From an uncultured Pelagibacteraceae bacterium (GTDB lineage: Bacteria > Pseudomonadota > Alphaproteobacteria > Pelagibacterales > Pelagibacteraceae), in contig CACHOW010000004.1 in the NCBI GenBank assembly GCA_902581695.1, positions 1-56,995 of the forward strand: 56,995 nt of DNA, in the 5' to 3' direction. The notes beneath the pieces were generated by a model. The model had not been told where the DNA came from. It saw nothing but the letters and a program-made list of their open reading frames with translations, and did not search any database. This document shows positions 1 through 8,535 of this stretch, piece after piece. The translations under genes were made by a program, and so were the position numbers. The stretch's first letter is position 1. Every line of letters begins with the position of its first letter.

Positions 1-434
1 CAGTTGCTCAAAACGAAATCACTGGAGGAACTGTTTCTCCTAGTTACATATCACCAATACAAGGTTTACAAAGACTTCAAAGAATTATGGATGAGTATGT
101 AGGAGGAATTGCTACTAACTATATGACCAATGATAATATGCTTAAAAGAGGATTGGAATTATTAGCTTGGCTAGAGGAAGATTTAGAAAAAGTAGGTGCA
201 GAGGATTATCATCAGTTAATGAGAGCTTGGGAGCTTAAACATAGAGCTTTAACCTCACAATGTGTAACTGAACACACCCTATTTAGAGAAGAAACACGTT
301 GGCCAGGGTATTATTATAGAGGAGATCATATGAAACTTGATGATGATAATTGGCATTGTCTAACTGTTTCTAGAAGAGATCCAAAAACTGGCAAATTCTC
401 TATGGAAAAGGTACCCGTGTCACATTGTAGATGA
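1..434 (+). CDS. aprA: Adenylylsulfate (APS) reductase alpha subunit, 3' end (partial)
   Basis: This is the C-terminal ~144 residues of the FAD-containing alpha subunit of APS reductase; the gene starts outside the window. The reading frame is open from base 3, so the ORF-track ATG at 87 is internal. The tail with HTLFREETRWPGYYYRGD and the DDDNWHCLTVSRRDPKTG stretch matches my memory of AprA C-termini. AprBA interconverts sulfite plus AMP and APS in the cytoplasm. SAR11 genomes are known to carry aprBA without the rest of dissimilatory sulfate reduction, where it is thought to oxidise sulfite. The neighbouring sulfite-releasing enzymes (SuyAB, Xsc) and sulfite exporter fit that direction. 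The direction of the reaction is inference. aprB should lie just upstream, outside the window. Confidence 0.85.
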   Translation, partial: VAQNEITGGTVSPSYISPIQGLQRLQRIMDEYVGGIATNYMTNDNMLKRGLELLAWLEEDLEKVGAEDYHQLMRAWELKHRALTSQCVTEHTLFREETRWPGYYYRGDHMKLDDDNWHCLTVSRRDPKTGKFSMEKVPVSHCR

Positions 435-483
435 GAATGAGAAGAAGAAAGCCTCTTAAAACATATCAAATAAGTAAAAATCT

Positions 484-834
484 ATGGACCTTTTAGCTAA
501 AACTGATGAGGAAATATTTAAAATAGGCAAACCATTTTGGGAAAATTTAGTTAGATCTTCAAACCTTAAAGATTATGGTGGGTTTACCAGAGATTTTTCG
601 ACACAAATGCTTTTTGGAGCAAATGAGGTCGAACTTGGAAAACAGTGGGCTAATAATAAGATAATTACCAATTTAGATGAAACTTACGAGCCTTTTGGCA
701 CATTAAAAAGAGGCGATCACATCACTGTCCTTATTAAACAGACAAATAAAGAAATTCCAGGAGAGTTTCTAGGCAGATTAGTTCTTGGGGTTGAGGATGG
801 TGAAGTGAAGGTTTTTGGAGCAACAATTTACTAA
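484..834 (+). CDS. Conserved-looking hypothetical protein next to aprA
   Basis: A 116-aa soluble protein that I do not recognise. It has no signal peptide, no membrane segment and no cysteine cluster. The N-terminal half is charged and probably helical (KPFWENLVRSSNLKDYGGF). The C-terminal half looks beta-rich and ends GRLVLGVEDGEVKVFGATIY, vaguely like the end of a small alpha+beta barrel such as an NTF2-like fold, but this is a guess. It starts 49 bp after aprA on the same strand, so it is probably cotranscribed with it and may have a role in sulfite oxidation. An AT-rich hairpin follows its stop. Function unknown. Confidence 0.6.
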   Translation: MDLLAKTDEEIFKIGKPFWENLVRSSNLKDYGGFTRDFSTQMLFGANEVELGKQWANNKIITNLDETYEPFGTLKRGDHITVLIKQTNKEIPGEFLGRLVLGVEDGEVKVFGATIY

Positions 835-840
835 TTTAAT

Positions 841-861
841 TAATTGATAAAATATCAATTA
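841..861 (+). terminator. AT-rich hairpin after the aprA-associated gene
   Basis: A perfect 9-bp inverted repeat (TAATTGATA / TATCAATTA, loop AAA) lies 7 bp after the stop of the 116-aa gene. It is followed only loosely by T-rich sequence and has no GC pairs beyond one per arm, so termination would be weak. A TTGACA hexamer (866-871) just downstream could be a -35 element for the next genes, but no convincing -10 follows at standard spacing. Confidence 0.25.
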
Positions 862-902
862 TAGTTTGACAATTTTTTTACTGGGTGTATTGAGAAATAT
901 AG

Positions 903-1037
903 ATGCACTTTCCTAATATAAAAATTCCCCAAAAAATTAAAGATAACAAAACCAAATTTATTAAGACTGGGATTATTTCAGCAATAGGTGCTTGTTGGGG
1001 AGTGATCTTAGTTGGAACATTTGTAACTTTTAATTAA
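903..1037 (+). CDS. 44-aa single-pass membrane peptide
   Basis: This ORF is too short for the supplied track. It opens with ATG and encodes a basic N-terminus (KIPQKIKDNKTKFIKTG) followed by one hydrophobic helix (IISAIGACWGVILVGTFVTF) ending at the stop. That is the usual pattern of an N-in single-pass small membrane protein. It sits between the apr genes and the TSUP sulfite exporter on the same strand, 28 bp before the exporter start, so it may be an accessory peptide of the exporter or of sulfite oxidation. No family was recognised. Codon use and position support it moderately; conservation across SAR11 genomes would decide. Confidence 0.5.
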   Translation: MHFPNIKIPQKIKDNKTKFIKTGIISAIGACWGVILVGTFVTFN

Positions 1038-1065
1038 GTTATATTAATAGTTTTTTTATTTAAAG

Positions 1066-2160
1066 ATGGACGTTTTTTTACCTATAGCTCAAGTATTTGT
1101 TAATCCTATTGAAATACTTTTGTTAAGTGCAATAGTTGGTGTTCTCTCAGGTTTATTTGGTGTCGGAGGTGGTTTTCTAATGACACCTTTTTTAATTTTT
1201 ATGGGTGTTCCCCCAGCATATGCAGTTGCAAATGAAGCAAATAATATTTTAGCTACTTCTGTATCAGGATCTACAACTCATTATTTAAAAAATACTTTAG
1301 ATTATAAGATGGGTTTAATGATTGTAATTGGTGGTTCTATAGGAACTGCCTTAGGAATTTATACTTTTACATATTTTCAAGATATTGGAAAAATAGACAC
1401 CGTTATTTCTTTAGCTTATATGTACATATTAGCAATTATTGGCACATTAATGCTTGTAGAAAGTCTTGGAGAAATTGATAAAGCAAAAAAAAATATTGTA
1501 GAAAGAAAAAAATTGCACGTTCATTATTGGATACATGGCCTTCCTTTAAGAATGAGATTTCCAAAGTCAAAATTATATGAAAGTGTATTTACTCCAATCA
1601 TAATAGGACTGGCAGTTGGATTTATCGCTGCAATAATGGGGATAGGTGGTGCTTTCATTTTAGTACCAGCTATGATCTATATTATTAAAATGCCAACAAG
1701 ATTGGTTCCGGGCACTTCTTTATTTGTAACAATTTTTGTAAGTGTGATTGTTACTTTTTTACATTCTATTAACTATGGTTCTATTGACTTAATGTTAGTT
1801 GTTATGCTGGTAGTTGGATCAATAGTTGGTGTTCAAGTTGGTCAAAAACTTGGAGAACAAATTGATAGCTCAGGATTAAAAGCTTTGTTAGCAATTTTAT
1901 TATTAGTTGTTGGAATAGTCATAGCTTATGACACCTTCTTTGCTGAAGACATAAAAAAAGAAATACTTAATGGAACATCGCAAGATTTGAATTTTTTCTC
2001 AAAGTTTATAAAAGGATTTTCAGAGGATATGCCATTTTTTTATGGATTATTTTCAATCTTATTTGCTGTTATTTTAGGAATTGCTGCGGCATTTATAAGA
2101 AGATCGATTTCAAAATTTAGAAAAAAATATTTTAATAAAACTATAAAACAGTCTAAATAA
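1066..2160 (+). CDS. TSUP (TauE/SafE) family membrane transporter, probable sulfite exporter
   Basis: A 364-aa polytopic membrane protein of the 4-toluenesulfonate uptake (TSUP/TauE/SafE) family. The two internally repeated family signatures are visible: GVLSGLFGVGGGFLMTPFL near residue 25 and GFIAAIMGIGGAFILVPAM near residue 185, each starting a half of the inverted-topology fold. About 8-9 membrane segments are predicted, with a loop of ~55 residues between the halves and a C-terminal helix before a basic tail. Family members beside sulfonate genes (TauE, SafE) are proposed sulfite or sulfoacetate exporters. Here the neighbours are aprA, suyAB and xsc, so sulfite export is the best guess. 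It is the last plus-strand gene of the block and its stop overlaps a convergent exporter gene by 8 bp. Confidence 0.85.
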   Translation: MDVFLPIAQVFVNPIEILLLSAIVGVLSGLFGVGGGFLMTPFLIFMGVPPAYAVANEANNILATSVSGSTTHYLKNTLDYKMGLMIVIGGSIGTALGIYTFTYFQDIGKIDTVISLAYMYILAIIGTLMLVESLGEIDKAKKNIVERKKLHVHYWIHGLPLRMRFPKSKLYESVFTPIIIGLAVGFIAAIMGIGGAFILVPAMIYIIKMPTRLVPGTSLFVTIFVSVIVTFLHSINYGSIDLMLVVMLVVGSIVGVQVGQKLGEQIDSSGLKALLAILLLVVGIVIAYDTFFAEDIKKEILNGTSQDLNFFSKFIKGFSEDMPFFYGLFSILFAVILGIAAAFIRRSISKFRKKYFNKTIKQSK

Positions 2161-3226
2161 AAAATTTTAAATAAATTTCTATTGTTGATATAGAAATTAT
2201 TCCAACAGTTAACATAGCTACAAAACCAACAATAAACGGCTTATAACCCATATTTCTAATATCTTTTAAATTAGTTGAAAGACCTATTGCAGCCATAGCC
2301 ATCGTTAAAAAAATTTTAGATGATATTTGAATAAATTCTATTGTTTTTATCCAGCTATCTTCATTGTAAGTTGCAAAAATTTGATCCCCTATATTTCTTA
2401 AAATAATCATCCCAATAAAACCTAAAACAAAATATGGAAAAATATTTAAAATCGAATAATTTCTCTCTTTTCTTTGTCCTCTGTTGTATAAAAATGCAAA
2501 CAAAGGGATCATAATAATTAAAAAAGTATTTCTAATAAGTTTAGTTACAGTTGCGATATTTAAAGTCTCCGGACTATTAAATTGTTGATCATAAATAAGA
2601 CCTGCAGCAGCAACTTGTGAGGTCTCATGAATCGAGGTTCCTAAAAAAAGACCTATAAATAAAGAGTTTCCTTCAAAATAAAAATTTGCAAAATATGGGT
2701 ATATCAACATAGACAATATTCCAAAAAGAGTAATATTTGCTATTGCATAAGATACTTCATTTTTATTAGCTTTTATTACAGGAGCGGTAGCCATAATCGC
2801 TGTAGTTCCACAAACAGTGCTTCCAATTGATATTAAGTAAGCCATTCTAGTTGGAATCTTCAGTTTTTTAATTAAAAGTTTAATGACTATAAGAATACTT
2901 ATTATACAAATAATAATCAGTGGAATTGCAATCTTACCAAAATCTAAAAATTCAAATGGTTTTAATTGAATCCCAAGACAAATAATGCCTAGTTTCAAAA
3001 TATAATCTCGTGAAAAATCTAAACCTTTTTGAAAACTTTCTCTTATACTGAAAAAATTTCCAAAAAAAATTCCAAGAAGTATTGATATCATTGCAGTTGA
3101 TATAGGACTCTTGTCATATCCTAAAATTTCGATACCAATTATATTATTAAATCCTTGGGAGAGGGTATAAAGTACAAAAGCGAGAACAATACCTGGTAAA
3201 AGAACCAAATAATTTTTGTAAAACAT
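2153..3226 (-). CDS. UPF0324 / YeiH-family putative sulfite or sulfate exporter
   Basis: A 357-aa integral membrane protein with about 10 hydrophobic segments. It resembles the UPF0324/YeiH family (often annotated putative sulfate exporter): the N-terminal PGIVLAFVLYTLSQG, the central GSTVCGTTAIMATAPVIKA and the helix GTSIHETSQVAAAG, with conserved His-Glu and Ser/Thr residues. The family occurs beside taurine and sulfoacetate genes. Here it lies 15 bp downstream of suyB on the same strand, so it is probably cotranscribed with suyAB and removes sulfite released by the lyase. It is unrelated to the TSUP carrier that it meets tail to tail. Substrate is inferred from context. Confidence 0.75.
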   Translation of the reverse strand: MFYKNYLVLLPGIVLAFVLYTLSQGFNNIIGIEILGYDKSPISTAMISILLGIFFGNFFSIRESFQKGLDFSRDYILKLGIICLGIQLKPFEFLDFGKIAIPLIIICIISILIVIKLLIKKLKIPTRMAYLISIGSTVCGTTAIMATAPVIKANKNEVSYAIANITLFGILSMLIYPYFANFYFEGNSLFIGLFLGTSIHETSQVAAAGLIYDQQFNSPETLNIATVTKLIRNTFLIIMIPLFAFLYNRGQRKERNYSILNIFPYFVLGFIGMIILRNIGDQIFATYNEDSWIKTIEFIQISSKIFLTMAMAAIGLSTNLKDIRNMGYKPFIVGFVAMLTVGIISISTIEIYLKFFI

Positions 3227-3241
3227 GATTTGAGTGGCTAA

Positions 3242-4408
3242 TTAAGCACTTCTGTAAAGTTTAGTCATAACAAATTCTTTATGACCAAGAGCTTCTGCAC
3301 ACGTTAATCTTCCATTTGCAACTCTTAAAGTTGTTTCTATCAGCCTATCTCCTGCTTCAGATAAGTTCATTTCTCTTGAAAGAATTTTTGATACATCACA
3401 ATCAATGTGTTCACCCATTCCTTTAACAGTTAAAGGATTAGCTGTTAATTTAACAACTGGCTCAATTGGATTGCCAACAATGTTTCCTTGTCCTGTTGGA
3501 AATAAATGAATATTAAATCCCGCAGCAGCTTGTAGTGTTACACACTCAGCTGCAGCCGATGATGTATCCATAAAATATAAACCTTTACCTTTTTTTGGTT
3601 CTTCAGCTGGTTCTAAAACATCCACAAATTTACAATTACCAATTTTTTGAAAATTGCCAAATGCCTTTTCTTCAATTGTAGTTAAACCACCGGCAATATT
3701 ACCTGCAGTTGGTTGACTTTCAGATAAATCATCAGTTGCTTCTTTTAAAATAAAGTCGTTATACGCACTCCAAGTTTTCATAAATTTATCAGAAGCCTCT
3801 TTAGTTGCTCCCCTTGTTGCACAAACTTTTTCAGCTCCTGTAAGCTCAGATGTTTCACCAAAACATAAATGTACACCTAATGGCTCAAGTTTATCCATTA
3901 AATTTCCAACTGTTGGATTAGACGCTAAACCAGATGTGGTGTCTGACTCACCACACTTAACAGAAATCCATAAATCACTTATAGGACACTCTTCTCTTTG
4001 TTTTTCAGATGCCCACATAACAAATTCTTGAGCTTTTTTAGAAGCTTTCATTACTGTTCCAATATCACCGGTACGCTCAATATGAAAACCTTCGACTGGT
4101 TTTCCAGTCTTTGCTATTCCATCAACAATCTTTTTAGTCCACTTGGGTTCAATTCCAATTACAATTACAGCAGCAACATTTGGATTACTGCCTGTCCCTA
4201 TCATAGTTCTAAAGTGTAACTCCAAGTCAGCCCCAAACTGAAGTCTGCCATATGAGTGAGGAAGTGCAATCGTGCCTTTGATATTGTTCGATACTGCCTC
4301 GGCACAAGCATTTGAAATATCATCTACTGGAAGAATAATTACATGATTTCTTGTTCCTGATCTTCCATTTTCTCTTTTATAACCTAAAAAACTCTTTGGA
4401 ATTTCCAT
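3242..4408 (-). CDS. suyB: (2R)-sulfolactate sulfo-lyase, large (beta) subunit
   Basis: A 388-aa protein of the UxaA/altronate-dehydratase large-subunit superfamily. SuyAB cleaves (2R)-sulfolactate to pyruvate and sulfite in the cytoplasm. The N-terminus [20 protein letters not shown] is characteristic of the family, as are the cysteine-containing [16 protein letters not shown] and the [20 protein letters not shown] segment towards the C-terminus. Length agrees with SuyB. It follows the small subunit gene suyA after a single base, and a UPF0324 exporter gene comes 15 bp later, forming suyA-suyB-exporter. An altronate or galactarate dehydratase is the alternative, but the split two-gene layout beside xsc and aprA favours sulfolactate. 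Confidence 0.85.
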   Translation of the reverse strand: MEIPKSFLGYKRENGRSGTRNHVIILPVDDISNACAEAVSNNIKGTIALPHSYGRLQFGADLELHFRTMIGTGSNPNVAAVIVIGIEPKWTKKIVDGIAKTGKPVEGFHIERTGDIGTVMKASKKAQEFVMWASEKQREECPISDLWISVKCGESDTTSGLASNPTVGNLMDKLEPLGVHLCFGETSELTGAEKVCATRGATKEASDKFMKTWSAYNDFILKEATDDLSESQPTAGNIAGGLTTIEEKAFGNFQKIGNCKFVDVLEPAEEPKKGKGLYFMDTSSAAAECVTLQAAAGFNIHLFPTGQGNIVGNPIEPVVKLTANPLTVKGMGEHIDCDVSKILSREMNLSEAGDRLIETTLRVANGRLTCAEALGHKEFVMTKLYRSA

Positions 4409-4409
4409 A

Positions 4410-4694
4410 TTACCACTTTTTTGTTTTCACGTTATGAACATGAACATGTTCACCTTTTTTTATAGATTTAATAACTTTTCCAATATCATGACCATATTTA
4501 AGAATTGTATCTCCTTCTTTTAGATCAACCATAGCAATTTTGTGCCCTAGTGGAATTTCAGCTACTGATTGAATATTAACAGAGTCATCATTTTCCATAA
4601 TCCAACAATTGCATTCTTGTTTTGGAGTGATTTTTTCAACAACTACAACACCCACGTTGTCTTTTTGGTCGTGAATAATGATATCTGTAGCCAT
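4410..4694 (-). CDS. suyA: (2R)-sulfolactate sulfo-lyase, small (alpha) subunit
   Basis: A SAF-domain small subunit partnering SuyB. I start it at the internal ATG giving [16 protein letters not shown] (94 aa); the track ORF begins 19 codons earlier with a sequence unlike the family (MRLIYKFFEISNK). The C-terminal [20 protein letters not shown] has the typical SAF pattern of altronate dehydratase-type small subunits, in which G-I-G precedes a conserved I-x-x-G-x-x-V-H-x-H-N. The gene stands 1 bp before suyB. It is transcribed divergently from xsc, with 117 bp between the starts, so one intergenic region probably controls both sulfite-releasing enzymes. Confidence 0.85.
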   Translation of the reverse strand: MATDIIIHDQKDNVGVVVVEKITPKQECNCWIMENDDSVNIQSVAEIPLGHKIAMVDLKEGDTILKYGHDIGKVIKSIKKGEHVHVHNVKTKKW

Positions 4695-4811
4695 AAATAT
4701 AGTGTCGATTTGTTTGTTTGAAATTTCGAAAAACTTATATATTAATCGCAAAAATTAACAATTAATTTTTTATAAAATTATTACACTTACTAGTTTAGAA
4801 AGGTTCTACAA
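4695..4811. promoter_or_regulatory. Divergent suyA / xsc intergenic region
   Basis: These 117 bp separate the suyA and xsc start codons and must hold the promoters of both units unless they lie within the coding ends. The xsc side has AGAAAGG about 8 bp before its ATG as a weak ribosome binding site, and AT-rich stretches that could serve as -10 boxes. I see no clear operator palindrome and no riboswitch. Confidence 0.4.
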
Positions 4812-6596
4812 ATGGCAAAAATGACAACAGAAGAAGCTTTTGTAAAAGTTTTACAAATGCACGGTATAGAACATGCGTTTGGAATTATTGGATCAGCATT
4901 TATGCCAATCTCAGATATTTTTCCTGATGCGGGAATTACTTTTTGGGATGTTGCTCATGAAACTAATGGTGGATTAATCGCTGATGGTTACACAAGATCC
5001 ACTGGAAAGATGTCAATGGTCATTGCTCAAAATGGTCCTGGTATTACAGGATTGGTAACACCAATTAAAACTGCATATTGGAATCATACACCTTTATTAC
5101 TAGTAACACCCCAGGCAGCTAATAAAACTATGGGTCAAGGAGGTTTTCAAGAAGTTGAACAAATGAACCTATTTAAAGATATGGTTTGTTATCAAGAAGA
5201 AGTGAGAGACCCATCTAGGATGGCAGAAGTTTTAAATAGAGTTATTGAAAAAGCAATTAGAGGTTCGGCGCCAGCTCAAATAAATGTTCCAAGAGATTAT
5301 TGGACACAAGTAATTGATATTGAACTCCCACCAATAGTCAGACTAGAAAGACAAGGAGGCGGAGCAGAAGCAATTTCAAAAGCAGCAGACCTTTTATCAA
5401 ATGCGAAGTTTCCAGTTATTTTATCAGGAGCTGGAGTTGTGATAGGTGGAGCCATTGAAGAAACAAAAAAGCTTGCAGAAAAATTAGACTCACCAGTATG
5501 TTCCGGTTATCAACACAATGATAGTTTTCCAGGAAGTCATCCTTTAGCTGTTGGCCCATTAGGATATAATGGATCAAAAGCTGCAATGGAATTAATTTCA
5601 AAAGCAGATGTAGTTTTAGCTTTAGGAACAAGATTAAATCCATTTTCAACATTACCAGGTTATGGAATTGATTATTGGCCTAAAAATGCAAATATTATCC
5701 AAGTTGACATAAATCCAGATAGAATTGGACTAACAAAAAAAGTAACAGTGGGTATTAGCGGTGATGCAAAGTTAGTTGCTCAACAAATTTTAGAGAAATT
5801 ATCTACTAGCGCAGGTGACACTGATAGACAAAAAAGAAAAGATTTTATTCATCAAACTAAATCTGCATGGTTACAAAAACTATCAAGTCTTGATCATGAA
5901 GATGATGATGAGGGTACAGTTTGGAATAAAGAAGCAAGAGAAAGAGATGCTGATAGAATGTCTCCAAGACAAGCTTGGAGAGCAATCCAAGTGGGTATGC
6001 CAGAAGACGTTATAATCTCAAGTGACATTGGTAATAATTGTGCAATCGGTAATGCATATCCAACATTTGAAAAACCTAGAAAATACTTAGCTCCAGGTTT
6101 ATTTGGTCCTTGTGGTTATGGTTTTCCATCAATTTTAGGAGCTAAAATTGGATGTCCTGATACACCAGTAATTGGTTTTGCTGGTGATGGTGCATTTGGA
6201 ATTAGTATGAATGAAATGAGCTCATGTGCTCGTGAAGAATGGCCCGCTATCACAATGGTTATTTTTAGAAATTATCAGTGGGGTGCGGAAAAAAGAAATA
6301 CTACACTTTGGTTTGATAATAATTTTATTGGAACAGAATTAGATCCTGAATTAAGTTATGCAAAAGTAGCTGATGCTTGTGGTCTTAAAGGTGTAACAGT
6401 TAAATCCATGGAAGAAACAACCTCAGCTATTAAACAATCTTGCGAAGATCAAAAAAAAGGAATTACAACTTTTATTGAGGTCATTCTAAACCAAGAACTT
6501 GGTGAGCCCTTCAGAAGAGATGCAATGAAAAAACCTGTTAAAGTGGCTGGGATTAAAAAAGAAGACATGAAAAAACAACCTTCTTTAAATTCTTAA
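4812..6596 (+). CDS. xsc: Sulfoacetaldehyde acetyltransferase
   Basis: A 594-aa thiamine-diphosphate enzyme converting sulfoacetaldehyde and phosphate to acetyl phosphate and sulfite, the desulfonation step of taurine, isethionate and sulfoacetate breakdown. It reads almost as a textbook Xsc: TTEEAFVKVLQMHGI and the following GIIGSAFMPISDIFP at the N-terminus, a conserved Glu in WDVAHETNGG, GQGGFQEVEQMNLFKDMV, and the C-terminal ThDP/Mg motif GDGAFGISMNEM ending in FRNYQWG. Length matches the family (~590). It is monocistronic or nearly so, 39 bp before a glycosyltransferase. No taurine transaminase, taurine dehydrogenase or phosphotransacetylase gene is in view, so the upstream route to sulfoacetaldehyde must lie elsewhere. 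Confidence 0.95.
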   Translation: MAKMTTEEAFVKVLQMHGIEHAFGIIGSAFMPISDIFPDAGITFWDVAHETNGGLIADGYTRSTGKMSMVIAQNGPGITGLVTPIKTAYWNHTPLLLVTPQAANKTMGQGGFQEVEQMNLFKDMVCYQEEVRDPSRMAEVLNRVIEKAIRGSAPAQINVPRDYWTQVIDIELPPIVRLERQGGGAEAISKAADLLSNAKFPVILSGAGVVIGGAIEETKKLAEKLDSPVCSGYQHNDSFPGSHPLAVGPLGYNGSKAAMELISKADVVLALGTRLNPFSTLPGYGIDYWPKNANIIQVDINPDRIGLTKKVTVGISGDAKLVAQQILEKLSTSAGDTDRQKRKDFIHQTKSAWLQKLSSLDHEDDDEGTVWNKEARERDADRMSPRQAWRAIQVGMPEDVIISSDIGNNCAIGNAYPTFEKPRKYLAPGLFGPCGYGFPSILGAKIGCPDTPVIGFAGDGAFGISMNEMSSCAREEWPAITMVIFRNYQWGAEKRNTTLWFDNNFIGTELDPELSYAKVADACGLKGVTVKSMEETTSAIKQSCEDQKKGITTFIEVILNQELGEPFRRDAMKKPVKVAGIKKEDMKKQPSLNS

Positions 6597-6635
6597 GAAC
6601 TTTAAAATATAACTCATTTAGCGTAGTCTTTCTTC

Positions 6636-8324
6636 ATGAATAAAATTCTATCTTATTCGATTATTTTATTAATTTTATTTGCATGGTGGTCTTCCTTAAC
6701 GATTGGTCTATCCTCAGATGAATATTTCCATCATATTAATGGCCTTGTAAGATATAAATTTTTAATTTCTTTAGGCGAGATACAAAAATTTGAGTTTAGA
6801 AATAATCAATTTTATCCAGGCCTATATGACACAATTTCTTATGGATTAGGACAAATAGTTTTTTTAATTAATAAGAAACTCTATGCAAACAACATAGATG
6901 TTATAATGCATTTTGTTAATATATCATTTTCAACTTTAAGTATTTTAGGTCTTTATCTATTAACTCAAAGATTGTTTGATAAAAAGATTGCATTAATCAC
7001 GTCTTTACTCACTTTACTTAATCCTTTTTTCTTTGGACATATGGGAATGAATTCAAAAGATGTTATCGTTTTTTTTGCTTTTATTTGGTCTTGTTATTAT
7101 TTTTATCGTTATTGTACAGAAGACAAAGGATTTTTTAAAAACCTTATTTTATTTTCTTTATTTTTTGGTTTTGGCTGCGGTGTAAGACTAACTTTTGTTG
7201 TTGTTATTTTTCCTGTAATTATTTTAGGTCTATTTTATCTCTTCAGAAAGTATAGATCTAATTATTTGTATTTAGCTAAAAGATTAATTTTACACATACC
7301 AACAGTTTTTTTTATATCAGTAATCTTAGTTATTTTATGTTGGCCACATATAATGGTAGAAATAAATAAAGGTAATTTTTTTGAATTTATATCCTTAGTT
7401 ATAAAAAATACGATTAATTGGAATGATGGTCCTAAGATAGGATTGTTAAACGGAGATTTTTACGAGGTTTTTAATACACCCAAAAGCTATTTTTTAACCG
7501 TTGTAGTTTATAGATTACCTTTTTATTTCTCTTTGTTAATTATTGCGTCCTATTTTTTATTTTTTTTAAAAAAACTTGACATAGGAAATGAAATTAAAAA
7601 CTATAATCAAAAGTTTTTCTCAGTGAATTTAATTGCTTTTTTTCCAGTTTTTTTAGCACTCATCTTAGGAGTAAATATCTATGATAATTTAAGATTATTC
7701 TTATTTATAATTCCACTTTTTTGTATAATCGCAGCATTATCTTTAGATTATTTATTTAAAACTTTTAAAGAATCTTTATCAACAAAGATAGGTTTAGTTA
7801 CTATTTTAATATTATTTTCATTATCTTTCTACAGATTCATCATTCTTACTCCATATCAATATACTTATGTTAATTACAGTTATCCGTCATTAGGTAAAAG
7901 TGTGGAAAAATTTGAACAAGATTACTGGGGTACGTCTTACAAAGAACTTGTTAATAACTTAGGAAATAAATTCTCAAAAGAAGAAATTCAAAGATTTAAA
8001 ATCGCTGATTGTTACGGTGGTGATAGTACATTGTTATATTATTTAAATAAAAATTTTGGTGTTAAAAGATTATATAACATTGACGAACGACCCCTAAGAG
8101 CAACCCATATCGTTTTAACTAATAGAGCATTTTTAAATGCAATAAATAATCCAAGTGTTAAGGATTTGGTTAATGAAAAAGGCATCATACTCTTATCAGA
8201 TATGGAGAAAGTTGTAAGATCCCCAAATGTAAAAACTACTTGCTTTACTCAATATTCAGGAAAAGATGAAGTTGTAGTCTTTAGAGATGGAGCAGCTTTA
8301 TCTTCTTTAAGAAAATTAGATTAA
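6636..8324 (+). CDS. GT-C fold membrane glycosyltransferase (GT39/ArnT-like)
   Basis: A 562-aa inner-membrane protein with 10-12 hydrophobic segments in its first ~410 residues and a soluble C-terminal part (from about residue 415). The first luminal loop carries SSDEYFHHINGLVRY, with the acidic pair expected of GT-C enzymes (dolichyl-phosphate-mannose mannosyltransferase, ArnT and oligosaccharyltransferase-like families). A second typical patch is LTLLNPFFFGHMGMNSKD. Such enzymes transfer sugars from polyprenyl-phosphate donors to lipid or protein acceptors on the periplasmic face. Acceptor and sugar cannot be told. Its stop codon is part of the first hairpin repeat of the accessory array (8321-8354). 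Confidence 0.7.
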   Translation: MNKILSYSIILLILFAWWSSLTIGLSSDEYFHHINGLVRYKFLISLGEIQKFEFRNNQFYPGLYDTISYGLGQIVFLINKKLYANNIDVIMHFVNISFSTLSILGLYLLTQRLFDKKIALITSLLTLLNPFFFGHMGMNSKDVIVFFAFIWSCYYFYRYCTEDKGFFKNLILFSLFFGFGCGVRLTFVVVIFPVIILGLFYLFRKYRSNYLYLAKRLILHIPTVFFISVILVILCWPHIMVEINKGNFFEFISLVIKNTINWNDGPKIGLLNGDFYEVFNTPKSYFLTVVVYRLPFYFSLLIIASYFLFFLKKLDIGNEIKNYNQKFFSVNLIAFFPVFLALILGVNIYDNLRLFLFIIPLFCIIAALSLDYLFKTFKESLSTKIGLVTILILFSLSFYRFIILTPYQYTYVNYSYPSLGKSVEKFEQDYWGTSYKELVNNLGNKFSKEEIQRFKIADCYGGDSTLLYYLNKNFGVKRLYNIDERPLRATHIVLTNRAFLNAINNPSVKDLVNEKGIILLSDMEKVVRSPNVKTTCFTQYSGKDEVVVFRDGAALSSLRKLD

Positions 8325-8354
8325 GAGGTTCGTTCTGTTGCCAGGTGTCCTTAA
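8321..8354 (+). repeat. Hairpin repeat, copy A
   Basis: First of five same-orientation copies with core CGTTCTGTTGCCAGGTG. The core folds as TCTG-TTGC-CAGG (4-bp stem, tetraloop), and the flanks pair TTAAG with CTTAA, with a few bulged bases between. The left arm uses the TAA stop of the glycosyltransferase, so the element starts exactly where that gene ends. It lies between convergent genes (the GT and the 54-aa peptide). Confidence 0.75.
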
Positions 8355-8361
8355 ACTATAA

Positions 8362-8526
8362 TTATTTATTTCCAACTCGAGTCAACAAACCACCAACAAC
8401 TATTAATACAATAGGAGTAAATGATGATAATGGTCCCATAAACCCTGTTAGATTTATGTTTCCAAAATTTCCCAATAAGAAATCTGCTGCGCCAAGTGCT
8501 ATTAATATGTAACCAAGTATTTGCAT
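8362..8526 (-). CDS. 54-aa small membrane protein
   Basis: This ORF is too short for the supplied track. It runs from ATG (MQILGYILIALGAADFLLGN) to a TAA and encodes two hydrophobic stretches, residues ~2-19 and ~29-48, separated by a short polar Asn/Gly turn, with a basic tail ending RVGNK. It looks like a two-helix hairpin membrane protein. It follows the zinc-ribbon gene by 9 bp on the same strand, so the two form a small operon occupying the first segment of the repeat-bounded array. Function unknown. Confidence 0.6.
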   Translation of the reverse strand: MQILGYILIALGAADFLLGNFGNINLTGFMGPLSSFTPIVLIVVGGLLTRVGNK

Positions 8527-8535
8527 AAATGTACT

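Noticed and set aside
87-434. Complete 115-aa gene starting at 87
   Set aside because: The same frame is open to the left edge with AprA-like sequence, so 87 is an internal Met.
4695-4751. N-terminal extension of suyA from the ORF track
   Set aside because: The added residues are unlike SAF-type small subunits and would use up much of the divergent promoter region.
5416-5652. Minus-strand 78-aa ORF inside xsc
   Set aside because: Shadow of a strongly conserved coding frame; Leu-rich low-complexity product.
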